From the NCBI GenBank assembly GCA_910587345.1, contig CAJUKH010000043.1, positions 337,857 to 401,856 on the forward strand: a DNA stretch of 64,000 nucleotides. The letters are read 5' to 3'. The translations under genes were made by a program, and so were the position numbers. The stretch comes from an uncultured Oscillospiraceae bacterium (lineage in GTDB: Bacteria; Bacillota; Clostridia; Oscillospirales; Oscillospiraceae). Of the stretch, positions 19,701-28,608 are shown piece after piece (position 1 is the first letter of the stretch; the number at the start of each line of letters is the position of its first letter). Below the pieces are notes generated by a model. The model ran no database searches. It worked only from the letters and a program-made list of their open reading frames with translations, and was not told the DNA's origin.

Positions 19701-21668
19701 GTGCAGAGCGCGCTGGGCGCCGGCACCCGGGAGGAGAAGATCACCACCCTCTACAACGCCGTGCTGGCCTGGGAGGATATCATGGCCATCTGCAAGCAGG
19801 CCCAGGGCATCGACAATGTCTATGCCGACAATGACATGGAGGCCCGCCAGAACATCCGCTGTATGACCATGTTTGCCGGGGCCTTTATGTACGCCGCCGG
19901 GAATCACATCGGCATCGGCTACGGCTCCTGCGGCGGCATGGTCACCGGACAGCCCATCTCCCTACTGCCCGAGGGGGCCGCCGCCAACCGGCTCTTCGGC
20001 TGGGGCATCGCCCACGAGATCGGCCATAATATGGACAAGCTGGGCAAGGCCGAGATCACCAATAACATCTATTCCATTCTGGTCCAGACCTGGGACGGGA
20101 ATGCCGCCACCTTCCCCTCCCGGCTGGAGAAGAGCAACAAGTACCAGGGCATCTTCACCAAGGTGGCCCAGGGTTATCCCGGCGCCTCCAATGATGTGTT
20201 TGTCCAGCTGGGCCTTTACTGGCAGCTCCATCTGGCCTATGATGACGCTGACCCGCTGGCCTTCTATAACAGCTTCTTCAAGGCCTGGAAGGCCGGGACC
20301 TATACCGCCGGAGCCGCCGGCTACGACGACAGACTGGCCCTTACCGCCGCCGGGGTGACCGGGAAGGACCTGACCGAGTTCTTTACCCGCTGGGGCATGG
20401 ACCTGAGCCAGCCCACCCGGGACAAACTGGCCCAATATGAAGACGAGTCCCGGGCCATCTGGTATCTCAACGACCAAAGCCGCAGGGACCGGCTGGCAGG
20501 CGTGTCCGCCGCCGCCGGCAGCCTTACTGCTGAGGCCCGGAAGGCGGGGGACAGAGAGATCACCATCACTCTGGACGCCAGCGGTATCACCGGGAATATT
20601 CAGGGTTTTGAGATCCGGCGCAACGGCAAGAGCATCGCCTTTGTCACCGAGGAGACCTATACGGACATCATCGGCTCGGCCAACCACAGGACGTATCACT
20701 ACGAGGTTGCGGCCTACGATTCTCTGGGCAATCCCATTGCCGCCGCCGATGCCGGGGAGGTCCGGGTGGCCTATGACAAGACGGTGGACCCCTCGGAGTA
20801 CGACATCACCCGCAGCGCCGATGGCACCGTGGTCATTACCATGAAGGAAGAGACCACTATCTCGGGGCTGAAGCTCTCCGGAACGCTGCCCACCGAGGGG
20901 GCTTTGACCGTCACCGTCACCGACGTGGAGGGGAAGAGCGTCACCGCCCGCAGCACCACCTTTGACCCCGCCAACAATCAGGCGGTGGACGACAAGGACA
21001 GCTTTGTGACCTATTTCCAGATGCCCGGAGCGGAGGAGAGCGACACCCGCATCTGGACCTATGACGCAGGGACGGTGACCATTGCCGGCATTCCTGCCCA
21101 GCTTTCCACCGACTCCATCGGGCTTATCTCCTACGCCGGGGATGACGTGGCCTTCCTGGAGGACGGCACCATGGGGCTTCTGGCGCAGGATTATACCTAT
21201 GACACCATGGAGGGGACAGAGACCATTCCCGCCGGCACTCTGGTCATTCTGGGCACCTATCGGGGCGACCCGGTCTATAACACGCTGATGGTGGAGGGCC
21301 GCTTTACCGGCGTCACCACCGGGGAGGACGGCTCTTTGGAGGAGGCTCCCGTAACGGAGCGGCCGGTGGACGGCTATGCCCTTCTCTTTGCCGAGGTGCC
21401 CGCCACCGGTCCGGTCAGCGACATCAGCGACGGATTCTTCCTCTTCGTCCCCAATGTGCAGCGGGAAGCTGAGCTTCAGGGGACGGCCAGTGACTGTGAT
21501 ACCACCAACCTGCTGCCCAGTCAGATCCGGCTGGCCCTTTACCGCACCGATGACCCCGCCGATCCCTCCAGCAAACGGCTTACCGCCCAGACCCTCTGGA
21601 TCTACAGTCCCGGCGGGACCACAGAGGAGCTTCCCGTTGTGGAGCTTCATCAGGGAGGGGGCCGTTGA
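16755..21668 (+). CDS. Secreted multidomain M60-family (enhancin-like) metallopeptidase with dockerin
   Basis: 1637 residues. Signal peptide at 1-32 (ends EAKAAEA). Then: an Ig/X-module-like domain (33-150); a canonical type I dockerin (about 153-213) with two calcium loops DVNDDGKVDEKD and DLNGDGTIDIVD; a discoidin-like region; two fibronectin III domains (about 375-470 and 472-560); an F5/8-type carbohydrate-binding-like domain (about 565-760); and an M60 peptidase with H1087-E-I-G-H1091 and third ligand Glu1100 in KAEITNNIYS. M60 enzymes cleave mucin-type glycoproteins. The C-terminal 350 residues are beta-rich and unassigned. The protein has no anchor of its own; the next gene overlaps its stop by one base and encodes an SLH protein. 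Confidence 0.9.
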   Translation: MKKPSKILAALTAAALLLPSLPVPEAKAAEAVTGSIAATLRIDYAQALSQLSSRNVQLELRRGNSPLGDPIDLTREGSLTLAGYPVEVSARNTDGGELGGGQWPGYLDVTISGLPQGEYTLSFTGRGYAPFTQKVSLSDYSKHVTLGTGDATFTLGDVNDDGKVDEKDRAALSAALSSTKTEDLRRYDLNGDGTIDIVDLAYVNRLTTTSEGAQVRDTVLLTAPVTAQAIETALTESGTTVRDGRLADLFDGSDSAVTLASGGSGIVLPLPLSKTVEMEEVVITTPAGENAVLAGTVTVEDEEGQLLNIPFDHTAPQGVRAIGPVEGKGVISVELGRRVPVKKVTITVTKTESGGYAAIESIQFLKDIVPDVPAAPDSVVKRLSAEAGSEQVSLQWSPLPNVSGYKVLYWPLNNSQETRELHVDVTTALVTGLENLETYSFTVTPTDGSWEGKPSQAVTATPQPAKVPDKTDMVRVTAMEGALGVSWKEGKSATWYEVYYQEKDEGAWRQAGTRLTQTSTTISGLENDVTYYIYVVAGNDIGKGPRSDIAEGTPKAIKYERPEGIPAQGILSNDKIASIRLADSGNHASGAFDPQWMADDDYRTAWTAQNWWRNEHVIVTFTQPVDLSAVLWVPRLDGGYPSNLRAYSVQVWYEGEDLTKAGHLVVPDPARGGVDNGGTGRDVDTWPAVRGTPATTNFAILPFGPSANVRQISVAVEQRAYTTISLSEILFMEYDPAHCLPDEIAGLFSDGLCTALAAGVTQEKIDGLRARLNSDESDYYLDLNTLADELALAQELLDGKGTSGVVVSGLSARGTGADSKYQQGGSELQALGLTAGAGQEITVYAQGIPAGQTVTLYATQFNAEASAWRAEIGKLQNGRNVFTVPKVGSRASSSGGSLYVSYAGTEGEDIRLHVRRAIDIPMLELANWYDLTETGRRAVIGAYVDELAAYLGRTSMGSPTTDYRNTTEISTPVVLLSLPALPVQSALGAGTREEKITTLYNAVLAWEDIMAICKQAQGIDNVYADNDMEARQNIRCMTMFAGAFMYAAGNHIGIGYGSCGGMVTGQPISLLPEGAAANRLFGWGIAHEIGHNMDKLGKAEITNNIYSILVQTWDGNAATFPSRLEKSNKYQGIFTKVAQGYPGASNDVFVQLGLYWQLHLAYDDADPLAFYNSFFKAWKAGTYTAGAAGYDDRLALTAAGVTGKDLTEFFTRWGMDLSQPTRDKLAQYEDESRAIWYLNDQSRRDRLAGVSAAAGSLTAEARKAGDREITITLDASGITGNIQGFEIRRNGKSIAFVTEETYTDIIGSANHRTYHYEVAAYDSLGNPIAAADAGEVRVAYDKTVDPSEYDITRSADGTVVITMKEETTISGLKLSGTLPTEGALTVTVTDVEGKSVTARSTTFDPANNQAVDDKDSFVTYFQMPGAEESDTRIWTYDAGTVTIAGIPAQLSTDSIGLISYAGDDVAFLEDGTMGLLAQDYTYDTMEGTETIPAGTLVILGTYRGDPVYNTLMVEGRFTGVTTGEDGSLEEAPVTERPVDGYALLFAEVPATGPVSDISDGFFLFVPNVQREAELQGTASDCDTTNLLPSQIRLALYRTDDPADPSSKRLTAQTLWIYSPGGTTEELPVVELHQGGGR

Positions 21669-23008
21669 TGAGACACCGACGCACCCTGTCTTCCCTCCTG
21701 CTGGCCCTGATTTTGCTGATTGGGGCTGCCCCGACCGGCCGGGCCTCGGAAGGACCCCGAGTGCTCTATGAAAGCCAAGGCTCTTCCGCCCTGCTGGCTC
21801 TGGATGGTCTTGGGGAAGGAAGCGTCTATGCCGCTCAGGTGGAACTCACACTATCGGGCCGGTACACCTCCGCTTCCTTCACCCCCGCCGGTGAGACGGC
21901 TTTCAGCCCCGATTGCCGGCTGACGGTACAGGGAGAAGATACCCTTGTTACGTTCTACATCACCTCTGTTTCACCGTTGAACAACGATCATGACCTTCCT
22001 CTGGGGACTTTGACGCTGGACGAGTCGTTTTCCCTGCCTTCTCAGGCCGTGGTGACTCTGCTGGACCGGGAACTGAAGGCCTTTCCCGGGCTTCAACGCT
22101 CCACCCTCTCCACCCGGGCGGCCACCCTCTCCGCCCCCACCGGCAGCGGGAGCGGCGGTGGTTCCTCTGTCCGGGTGCGGCGCAAGGTCATTGTCCGGGA
22201 CAGCGACCACGGCCGGGTCAGGACCGATATGGGACAGGCCCGGTCCGGGGATACGGTGACCCTTACCGTGGAGCCGGAGGAGGGGTATCTGCTGGACAAG
22301 CTGAACGTGGTCTCGGTCAAGGGCCGGGAGATCTCTCTTTTTGTCGGCGAGGACCGGTTCACCTTCCGGATGCCAGACGCCGATGTGGAGGTCACCGCCA
22401 CCTTCCTGCCCATCGGGAAGGAGCAGGAGTCCCTTCCCTTTGTGGATGTCACAGAGGAGGACTGGTTCTGCGACCCGGTGAGCTATGTGTACCGCCAGGG
22501 GATGATGTCGGGCACTTCGGAGACCACTTTCTCCCCCGGCCTTACCACATCCCGGGGGATGCTGGTCACCGTTCTCTACCGGTTGGAGGGGTCTCCCGCC
22601 ACGGCTCTGCCCGCTTTTCCCGATGTGGCGCTGGACCAGTACTATGCCGGACCGGTGGCATGGGCCTCCTCCAACGGGATCGTCAGCGGCTACGGCGGCA
22701 ATGAGTCCGGCCTGTTCGGCCCCGACAACCCCATCACCCGGGAGCAGCTGGCCACCGTCCTTTACCGCTATGCCGGAAAGAAGGGCTATAAGACTTCCCA
22801 GCGGGGAGACCTGAGCGGCTTTGCCGATTTGGATTCCCTCTCCTCCTATGCGCAGGAGGCCATGAGCTGGGCGGTGGGAGCAGGCCTTATCTCGGGCACC
22901 GGGGGCAATGTTCTGGCTCCCGCCGAGACCGCCACCCGGGCCCAGGTGGCCACCATGCTGATGCGGTTTTGCCGCAATGTGGCCCAGCTGGGGACCGGGA
23001 CAAACTGA
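21668..23008 (+). CDS. SLH-anchored surface protein with cohesin-like N-terminal domain
   Basis: 446 residues. Signal peptide 1-26; residues about 27-135 form a beta-rich domain (VYAAQVELTLSGRYTSASFT, then LVTFYITSV and LPLGTLTLDES) whose strand pattern resembles a cohesin; a GS-rich linker; a repeat domain about 165-250 (VIVRDSDHGRV...MPDADVEVTATF); and three SLH domains from about 256 to 440 (FVDVTEEDW, FPDVALDQYYAGPVAWASSNGIVSGY, SSYAQEAMSWAVGAGLISG) for binding cell-wall polymer. The ATG at 21668 overlaps the stop of the dockerin-bearing M60 gene by one base. The cohesin reading is inference; the SLH call is firm. Confidence 0.85.
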   Translation: MRHRRTLSSLLLALILLIGAAPTGRASEGPRVLYESQGSSALLALDGLGEGSVYAAQVELTLSGRYTSASFTPAGETAFSPDCRLTVQGEDTLVTFYITSVSPLNNDHDLPLGTLTLDESFSLPSQAVVTLLDRELKAFPGLQRSTLSTRAATLSAPTGSGSGGGSSVRVRRKVIVRDSDHGRVRTDMGQARSGDTVTLTVEPEEGYLLDKLNVVSVKGREISLFVGEDRFTFRMPDADVEVTATFLPIGKEQESLPFVDVTEEDWFCDPVSYVYRQGMMSGTSETTFSPGLTTSRGMLVTVLYRLEGSPATALPAFPDVALDQYYAGPVAWASSNGIVSGYGGNESGLFGPDNPITREQLATVLYRYAGKKGYKTSQRGDLSGFADLDSLSSYAQEAMSWAVGAGLISGTGGNVLAPAETATRAQVATMLMRFCRNVAQLGTGTN

Positions 23009-23055
23009 CCTTTATCGCCTCTCTTGCAGAAGGCTCTGCCAATCAAACACAACAG

Positions 23056-23093
23056 AAAGGACCGGCGTGATGAATACATCACGCCGGTCCTTT
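23056..23093. terminator. Bidirectional terminator
   Basis: 17-bp perfect stem starting AAAGGACCGGCGTGATG with AATA loop, between convergent operons, with T runs on both sides. Confidence 0.85.
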
Positions 23094-23103
23094 TGGTTTC
23101 TGT

Positions 23104-26100
23104 TCAGGTGCCGTCCTTTTCCAGCATCTTGTCCAGAGTCTCAAACAGGATGTCAATATCGATGGGCTTTGCAATATGGGCGTTCATGCCGTTTTTCAGC
23201 GCCTCCCGGCGGTCCTCCTCAAAGGCGTTGGCCGTCATGGCGATGATCGGGATGGAAGCCAGCGCCGGGTCGGACAGCCTGCGGATGGCTCTGGTGGCCT
23301 CGTAGCCGTTCATCACCGGCATCTGCACGTCCATCAGCACCAACTGGTAATAGCCGGGCTGGGAAGCCTTCAGCATTTCCACGGCGAGCTGGCCATTGTC
23401 GGCGATCTCTATTTCAAAGCCGGCCTCCGTCAAGATGGCCTCGGCGATCTCCTGATTCAGCTCATTGTCCTCGGTGAGCAGGATGCGTCCCCGCCGCAGA
23501 GGGGCTGCCTGTGCCCCGGCGGAGGGCTTTTCCTCCTCCGTCAAAAGGCCCAGCCTCTCCCGCAGCTGGGAAAGGATAATGGGCTTGCCGCAGAAGGCGG
23601 TGACACCGATGCGCCGGGCCTCGTCCAGAAGGTCGGTCCAGTCCCGCTCGGTCAAAGCCAGGATGGGGGCCTCTGCCCCGGCCCGCTCCCGAATGCTCTG
23701 GACTACCTGGGCGGCCAGCCCGTCGGCCAGATGCCAGTCCACCAGATAGACGCAGTAGCTCTCCCCTTTGGAAAGCCGTTGGGTGACCTCCTCGGCCGGC
23801 ACATGGCGGGCCTCGATCCCCAACTGTTTCAGGCTGTGGACTCCGGAGAGGGCAAACACCTCATCATCGCTGACCACCAGACCCCGGCAGCCCCGCAGCC
23901 TGGGGATGTCTCCGGCCGCCTCCGCTTCGGCATAGAGGCGGAACTGGAAGGACACCGTCACCTGTGTGCCCACCCCCTGCTCGCTCTCCACCCAGATGGA
24001 GCCATGCATCATATCCACGATGTTCTTCGTGATGGCCATACCAAGGCCGGTGCCCTGTATGCCGCTGAGGGTGGAGTTTCGCTCCCGCTCGAAGGGTTCG
24101 AATATCTTTTTCACAAACTCCCGGCTCATGCCAATTCCCGTGTCCTTCACCAGAAATTCGTAATTGGCAAAGCCCTGGGGCGCACCCGGCTTCTCGGTCA
24201 ACCGCATCTGTATCTGCCCGCCGGGTTCTGTATATTTGACGGCATTGCTCAAAAGGTTCAAAAGGACCTGATTGAGCCGCAGGCGGTCACAGTAAATGGC
24301 CTCATTGACCAGATCCTTGGTGTCGATATGAAGTTCCAGCCCCTTGGCCTCCACATCCACCAGCACGATATTCCGAAGCTCCTGCAGGATCTCGGGCAGG
24401 CTTCCCGGTTTCTCCTCCAGATGGATCTTGCCGCTTTCAATGTGGCTCATATCCAGAATATCGTTGATAAGATTCAAAAGGTGGTTGCCCGAGGCCATGA
24501 TCTTCTTCAGATACTCCTCCACCTGATCCTGCCGGTCGATATGGCTGGTGGCCAGCGTGGTAAAGCCGATAATGGCGTTCATGGGGGTGCGGATATCGTG
24601 GGACATATTGGACAGGAAGGTGCTCTTGGCCTGATTGGCCCGGTTGGCCTGGGCCAGAGCATTTTCCAGAATGTTTTTCTTCTCCATCTCGCTGCGGGTC
24701 TCCTCATCCACGCTGCGCAGGCCCAGTACCACGCCGTGGGTCTGGTCCCAGGAGCCGGCACGGACGGCCTTCATTTGGAAATACTTCATTTCTCCGTTGC
24801 ACAAGGTGCGGTAGTTGGCGTAGCTGATGCCCTTCTCCGCCAGGTCCTGATAGAGTTTCTCTCTGGACATGGCCCGGGCCATCATCTCCCGGTCCTCCAC
24901 ATACACGCACGCTTCGATATAGCGGCCCACGCTTTCTTCCATCTGCGGCTCTCCCGCAAAAATGTCGTCCAGCACGCTGTAAGGGCAGTTGTTGATGCGC
25001 AGGGAGGTCCCCTTCCCCGTCTCCAAATCAAAGAAGCACACCAGATTGTAGTCTGTGCTGAGGGCCTGGATCAGCCCCATATGATACCGCTCCTTGGCCA
25101 ACTGGGCCTGATGCTCCTGCCGTTTCTGTTCGGTGGAGTCCAGCAGGAAGCGCTGGTAGAACCGCACGCCGTTTTCCTCCAGAAGTTTCACGTTTCCCGT
25201 AATGTGCAGGACCTCGCCGTCCTCGTGGCGGACACGGTACTCCACACTGACGCTGTCCCCCGGCCGGACCAAACTGCGGATGGCCTGACGCAGAGGCTCT
25301 TTATCCTCCTCCACCACCGACTCGGCCACCATGTTAAAGCCGTTTGCCTCCAGTTCCGCCTGGGATTCATACCCCAGAATGACAAGGGCCGCCCGGTTGA
25401 TGCTGAGGATATGCGCCCCGTCCACCGTGTGGCGCATCACGCCGCAGTCCAGAGTGGTAAAAATGGTCTCCAACGTCTCGTTTTTCCGGATGATCTCCCG
25501 CTCGTAGGCCCGCTCCTGGGTCACATCGATGGCCACGCCAACGGTGCCCATCACGCTGCCGTCCAGGTCATAAAGGGGAGATTTATAGGTGGTGAGCAGC
25601 CGTGTCCCCTCCCCGGTCATGATGACCTCCTCAGAGACGCAGGTCTCCTCTTCGGTCATAACGATCCGCTCCGACTCGATACAGGCCGGGTCATCCTGCT
25701 CCACGTCCCAGATATAGGCGTGGCCCTGCCCCTGAACCTGCTCCTTGGTCTTGCGTACCGTCTTGCAAAAGCTGTCGTTCACCTTTTCGTGGATGCCGTC
25801 CTTGGTTTTATACCAGATCAGGTTGGGGATGTGGTTGATGGTCTCTTCAAAGAAATGACTGGTCTCCCAGTGGTCCTTCTCCAGCTTACAGCCCTCCTGC
25901 CAGCGCAGGAAGCGGAAAGAAAGCTCCTCCCGCCCCATGGGCAGGGTCCACAGGTCCCTGAGTTGGGGAAGACAGGGGGACAGCGCCGCCCGCTGACCTT
26001 CTTCGGCCAGCACGATCAGTTGAGCCTTCTCCCCCATATGGGTCAACAGCTCCTTTGTCGTTTCGGCCGGGTCCAGCCCCTGCAGGTCGGCAAAAATCAC

Positions 26101-26244
26101 ATCGGCCTCCCGGGTCAGGTCCGCCTCGGGCCGGGCGCTGGCGGTAAAGGTGTGAGTAAAGTGGTCCAGCGGCTCTGCGGTCCGAAGGACCTCAAAGGTT
26201 TCCGGCCGGCCCACACAATAAAATCGCAGGTGGCAGTGATACAT
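23104..26244 (-). CDS. Hybrid sensor histidine kinase/response regulator with PAS domains
   Basis: 1046 residues, no membrane helices. An N-terminal domain of about 120 residues is unassigned, then three PAS-like domains (about 130-245, 245-375, 385-520); a HisKA domain with phospho-acceptor His549 in NMSHDIRTPMNAIIGF; an ATPase with N, G1 and G2 boxes (LNLLSNAVKYT, VKDTGIGMS, GTGLGMAI); a first receiver (about 785-900); and a second receiver with Asp972 in LVLMDVQMPVMNGYE. A cytosolic multistep phosphorelay kinase. Start is ATG 26244 after GGGAGGAAAGAG; a longer in-frame reading to 26292 has no ribosome site. No cognate DNA-binding regulator is adjacent; a LysR gene is divergent 249 bases away. 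Confidence 0.92.
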   Translation of the reverse strand: MYHCHLRFYCVGRPETFEVLRTAEPLDHFTHTFTASARPEADLTREADVIFADLQGLDPAETTKELLTHMGEKAQLIVLAEEGQRAALSPCLPQLRDLWTLPMGREELSFRFLRWQEGCKLEKDHWETSHFFEETINHIPNLIWYKTKDGIHEKVNDSFCKTVRKTKEQVQGQGHAYIWDVEQDDPACIESERIVMTEEETCVSEEVIMTGEGTRLLTTYKSPLYDLDGSVMGTVGVAIDVTQERAYEREIIRKNETLETIFTTLDCGVMRHTVDGAHILSINRAALVILGYESQAELEANGFNMVAESVVEEDKEPLRQAIRSLVRPGDSVSVEYRVRHEDGEVLHITGNVKLLEENGVRFYQRFLLDSTEQKRQEHQAQLAKERYHMGLIQALSTDYNLVCFFDLETGKGTSLRINNCPYSVLDDIFAGEPQMEESVGRYIEACVYVEDREMMARAMSREKLYQDLAEKGISYANYRTLCNGEMKYFQMKAVRAGSWDQTHGVVLGLRSVDEETRSEMEKKNILENALAQANRANQAKSTFLSNMSHDIRTPMNAIIGFTTLATSHIDRQDQVEEYLKKIMASGNHLLNLINDILDMSHIESGKIHLEEKPGSLPEILQELRNIVLVDVEAKGLELHIDTKDLVNEAIYCDRLRLNQVLLNLLSNAVKYTEPGGQIQMRLTEKPGAPQGFANYEFLVKDTGIGMSREFVKKIFEPFERERNSTLSGIQGTGLGMAITKNIVDMMHGSIWVESEQGVGTQVTVSFQFRLYAEAEAAGDIPRLRGCRGLVVSDDEVFALSGVHSLKQLGIEARHVPAEEVTQRLSKGESYCVYLVDWHLADGLAAQVVQSIRERAGAEAPILALTERDWTDLLDEARRIGVTAFCGKPIILSQLRERLGLLTEEEKPSAGAQAAPLRRGRILLTEDNELNQEIAEAILTEAGFEIEIADNGQLAVEMLKASQPGYYQLVLMDVQMPVMNGYEATRAIRRLSDPALASIPIIAMTANAFEEDRREALKNGMNAHIAKPIDIDILFETLDKMLEKDGT

Positions 26245-26401
26245 ATCTCTTTCCTCCCTGTAAAACCGTTCCCATATCAAGAGGGCAATCACAAAATTCC
26301 AAATTACATTTTACACTGGAACCTTCTTTCTGTCAATGTTTCTTCCACCGTTTCCGCCCGGCAGCCCTCCCTCTCCCGGCGCAAAAAAATCCGGCTCTTC
26401 C

Positions 26402-26430
26402 TTGCAAACAAAGGATATCTGAGATATACT
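26402..26430 (+). promoter_or_regulatory. SigA promoter of the LysR gene
   Basis: TTGCAA (26402-26407), 17 bases, TATACT (26425-26430). Confidence 0.7.
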
Positions 26431-26493
26431 GAATGTGATTCAACAGATTTCCCCACCCTTTGGCAAGTTGACACCGGAAAAGGAGGAACCTCC

Positions 26494-27366
26494 ATGGCTG
26501 ACACCAACCTGCAAGAATATCTGGCCTTTCTATACTGTGTGGAACACGGCAGCTTCACCGCCGCCCGGCAGCTCCATTACTCCCAGGCCAACATAAGCCG
26601 CATGGTGGCCGATCTGGAGCAGGATTGGGGTGTGGTCCTTCTGAAGCGGGACCACAACGGGGTAATGCTCACCTCCGAAGGGCTTCAGCTTTTTCCCTAT
26701 ATTCAGGCGCTGGGGAACAGCTATCAGGCCCTTCAGGAGCAGCTGGAGCAGGTCCGCAACCTTCAGTCGGGACTTATCCGCATCGGCACCTTTTCCAGCG
26801 TAGCCACCCACTGGCTGCCCAACCTGATCAAAGAATTTCAGAAAACCTATCCCAACATCCACTTTGAGATCCTGCTGGGAGACTATACCGAAATACAGCA
26901 CTGGATCGCCAGCAGTCGGGTGGACTGCGGCTTTCTCCCCCTGCTGGGGGATATCCAGCTGGAAACCATCTCTCTCGGTCAGGATAAGCTCATGGTGGTT
27001 CTCCCTGAGGGCCACCCACTGGCTGGTCAGGGGCAATTTCCCCACAAAGCCCTTTTGGATTACCCCTTCATCCTTTTGGAAAAAGGTGAGCAGTCGGAGA
27101 TCCGAACTTTCTTTCAGGCCTATGGCCTGCCCCTTCGGCCCTGCTTTGTGACGTTGGGCGACTACGCCATCATGTCCATGGTGGAAAGCGGCCTTGGCAT
27201 CAGCATCCTGCCCCAGCTGATCTTGCAGCGCTGCCCCTACCGCATCGTGCAGAAGGAGCTGGACGTGCCCGCCTATCGGGAGATCTGCTTTGCCTTTCGC
27301 AGTCAGGACTCCCTCTCTCTGGCGGCCCGGCGGTTTCTGGACTGCCTCGGCAGTCTTCGGCTCTGA
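26494..27366 (+). CDS. LysR-family transcriptional regulator
   Basis: 290 residues. N-terminal winged helix (residues 1-60: YLAFLYCVEHGSFTAARQLHYSQANISRMVADLEQDWGVVLLKRD), linker helix, and a type 2 periplasmic-binding-like effector domain (SGLIRIGTFSSVATHWLPNLIKEF... onward). ATG 26494 follows AAAGGAGGAACCTCC. LysR proteins usually control a divergent neighbour, here the hybrid kinase, but the operon it regulates and its ligand cannot be read. Terminator at 27371. Confidence 0.9.
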   Translation: MADTNLQEYLAFLYCVEHGSFTAARQLHYSQANISRMVADLEQDWGVVLLKRDHNGVMLTSEGLQLFPYIQALGNSYQALQEQLEQVRNLQSGLIRIGTFSSVATHWLPNLIKEFQKTYPNIHFEILLGDYTEIQHWIASSRVDCGFLPLLGDIQLETISLGQDKLMVVLPEGHPLAGQGQFPHKALLDYPFILLEKGEQSEIRTFFQAYGLPLRPCFVTLGDYAIMSMVESGLGISILPQLILQRCPYRIVQKELDVPAYREICFAFRSQDSLSLAARRFLDCLGSLRL

Positions 27367-27370
27367 CCTT

Positions 27371-27419
27371 TTCAAAAACAGGGAGGACCACCTTTCGGGT
27401 GGTCCTCCCTGTTTTTGAA
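27371..27419. terminator. Bidirectional terminator
   Basis: A 22-bp stem (TTCAAAAACAGGGAGGACC... and complement) with loop TTTCG between convergent LysR and aminopeptidase genes. Confidence 0.9.
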
Positions 27420-27448
27420 AAAGAAAAAGGAAGAATATAAATCGTCTC

Positions 27449-28531
27449 TTACAGCCCCAAAATCTCCAGTTCCTTGCTGTCGTGGTTCAGGATCTCGGCG
27501 GTGCCGTCGGCCTTGACGATGACCAGATCCTCCACCCGGACGCCGAACTCCCCGGGAAGATAGACCCCCGGCTCGCAGGAGAAGGCCATGCCCGGCTCCA
27601 CCGGGTCGGTGTTGCCGCCGATGATGTCGCCGGGGTCGTGAAGCTCCAGACCGATATAGTGGCCCAGACGGTGGGTGAAGTACCTGCCGTAGCCCGGCTC
27701 GGAAATCAGGTCCCGGGCGGCGGCGTCCACATCACAGCACCGGGCGCCGGGCTGGACGGCGGCTTCGCCGGCCAGATTGGCCCGCAGGACCAGATCATAG
27801 ATCTCCCTCTGCCGGTCAGAGACCTTCTTCCAGAAGAAGGTCCGGGTCATGTCGGAGTGATAGCCCTTCCGGGGGGAGCCCATATCGATGAGGACGGTAT
27901 CCCCCTCCTTCAGCCGGGCATTGCCGGGGTGGTGGTGGACATCGGCGGAGCCTTCGGCAAAGGCCACAATGCACCAGCCGGGCATATCGGCCCCCTCCTC
28001 CACAAACATCTTGGAGATGGCACGGGAGGCCTCCATCTCGGTGATGCCATCGTGGAAGACCTCGGTGCGGACCCGCTTCATCACCCGGTCGTTCATCTGG
28101 CTGGCCTCCCGGAGAAGCTGCTGCTCCTCCGCATCCTTGTGGGCCCGCTGAAGGTTGATGGCCCGGTCGCCCAGAATGTAGTCTGTGGCGGCGTTAAAGT
28201 CCCGCAGGGGGATGAGCCACTTGGCGGGGTACTCCCCGTCCACGGCCAGGGGCTTATCGTGGATGGTGTGCTTGGCAATGGCCTCGCACACATTGTCCCC
28301 GTCGGTGTGGAAGGCCACGTCCATCCCCTCCAGGGTGGTGTAGCCGATGACGTCATTGACCAGAATTTTGGCCTCGGTCTGGGTCACATAGAGGAAGGTG
28401 GCCCGGTCGCTCCTTCGGGCGCCCATCTTGGTGAAGTAGTTGATGTTGATGGGGTTGCCCATCAGCACCTGCTCCAACCCATACTGGGCCATGTACTTGC
28501 GAAGGCCCGCAATACGCTCTTGGATCATCAT
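27449..28531 (-). CDS. M24-family aminopeptidase (Xaa-Pro peptidase type)
   Basis: 360 residues: an N-terminal creatinase-like domain (residues 1-140; GLEQVLMGNPININYFTKMG) and a C-terminal pita-bread domain with metal ligands Asp216 (LIDMG), Asp227 (HSDMTRTF), His291 (HRLGHYIGLELHD), Glu in CEPGVY and Glu in VRVEDLV. Such enzymes remove an N-terminal residue preceding proline, in the cytosol. Start ATG 28531 is chosen over 28552 because GGAGGAG lies 7 bases before it. Last gene of an operon with three membrane proteins, suggesting that the operon imports small, perhaps proline-containing, peptides or amino acids and the enzyme cleaves them. Confidence 0.9.
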   Translation of the reverse strand: MMIQERIAGLRKYMAQYGLEQVLMGNPININYFTKMGARRSDRATFLYVTQTEAKILVNDVIGYTTLEGMDVAFHTDGDNVCEAIAKHTIHDKPLAVDGEYPAKWLIPLRDFNAATDYILGDRAINLQRAHKDAEEQQLLREASQMNDRVMKRVRTEVFHDGITEMEASRAISKMFVEEGADMPGWCIVAFAEGSADVHHHPGNARLKEGDTVLIDMGSPRKGYHSDMTRTFFWKKVSDRQREIYDLVLRANLAGEAAVQPGARCCDVDAAARDLISEPGYGRYFTHRLGHYIGLELHDPGDIIGGNTDPVEPGMAFSCEPGVYLPGEFGVRVEDLVIVKADGTAEILNHDSKELEILGL

Positions 28532-28608
28532 AGGAATACTCCTCCTTTTCATGCTTTGGATGGATACAGGATAGCACAGTCTATGGAAAAATTCAAGTTA
28601 GTTTTCGC

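Noticed and set aside
16671..19907. 1078-residue open frame on the minus strand opposite the M60 gene
   Set aside because: An antisense shadow of a GC-rich gene; low-complexity G/H/Q-rich sequence, no ribosome site, no recognised domain. The plus-strand product has signal peptide and clear domains.
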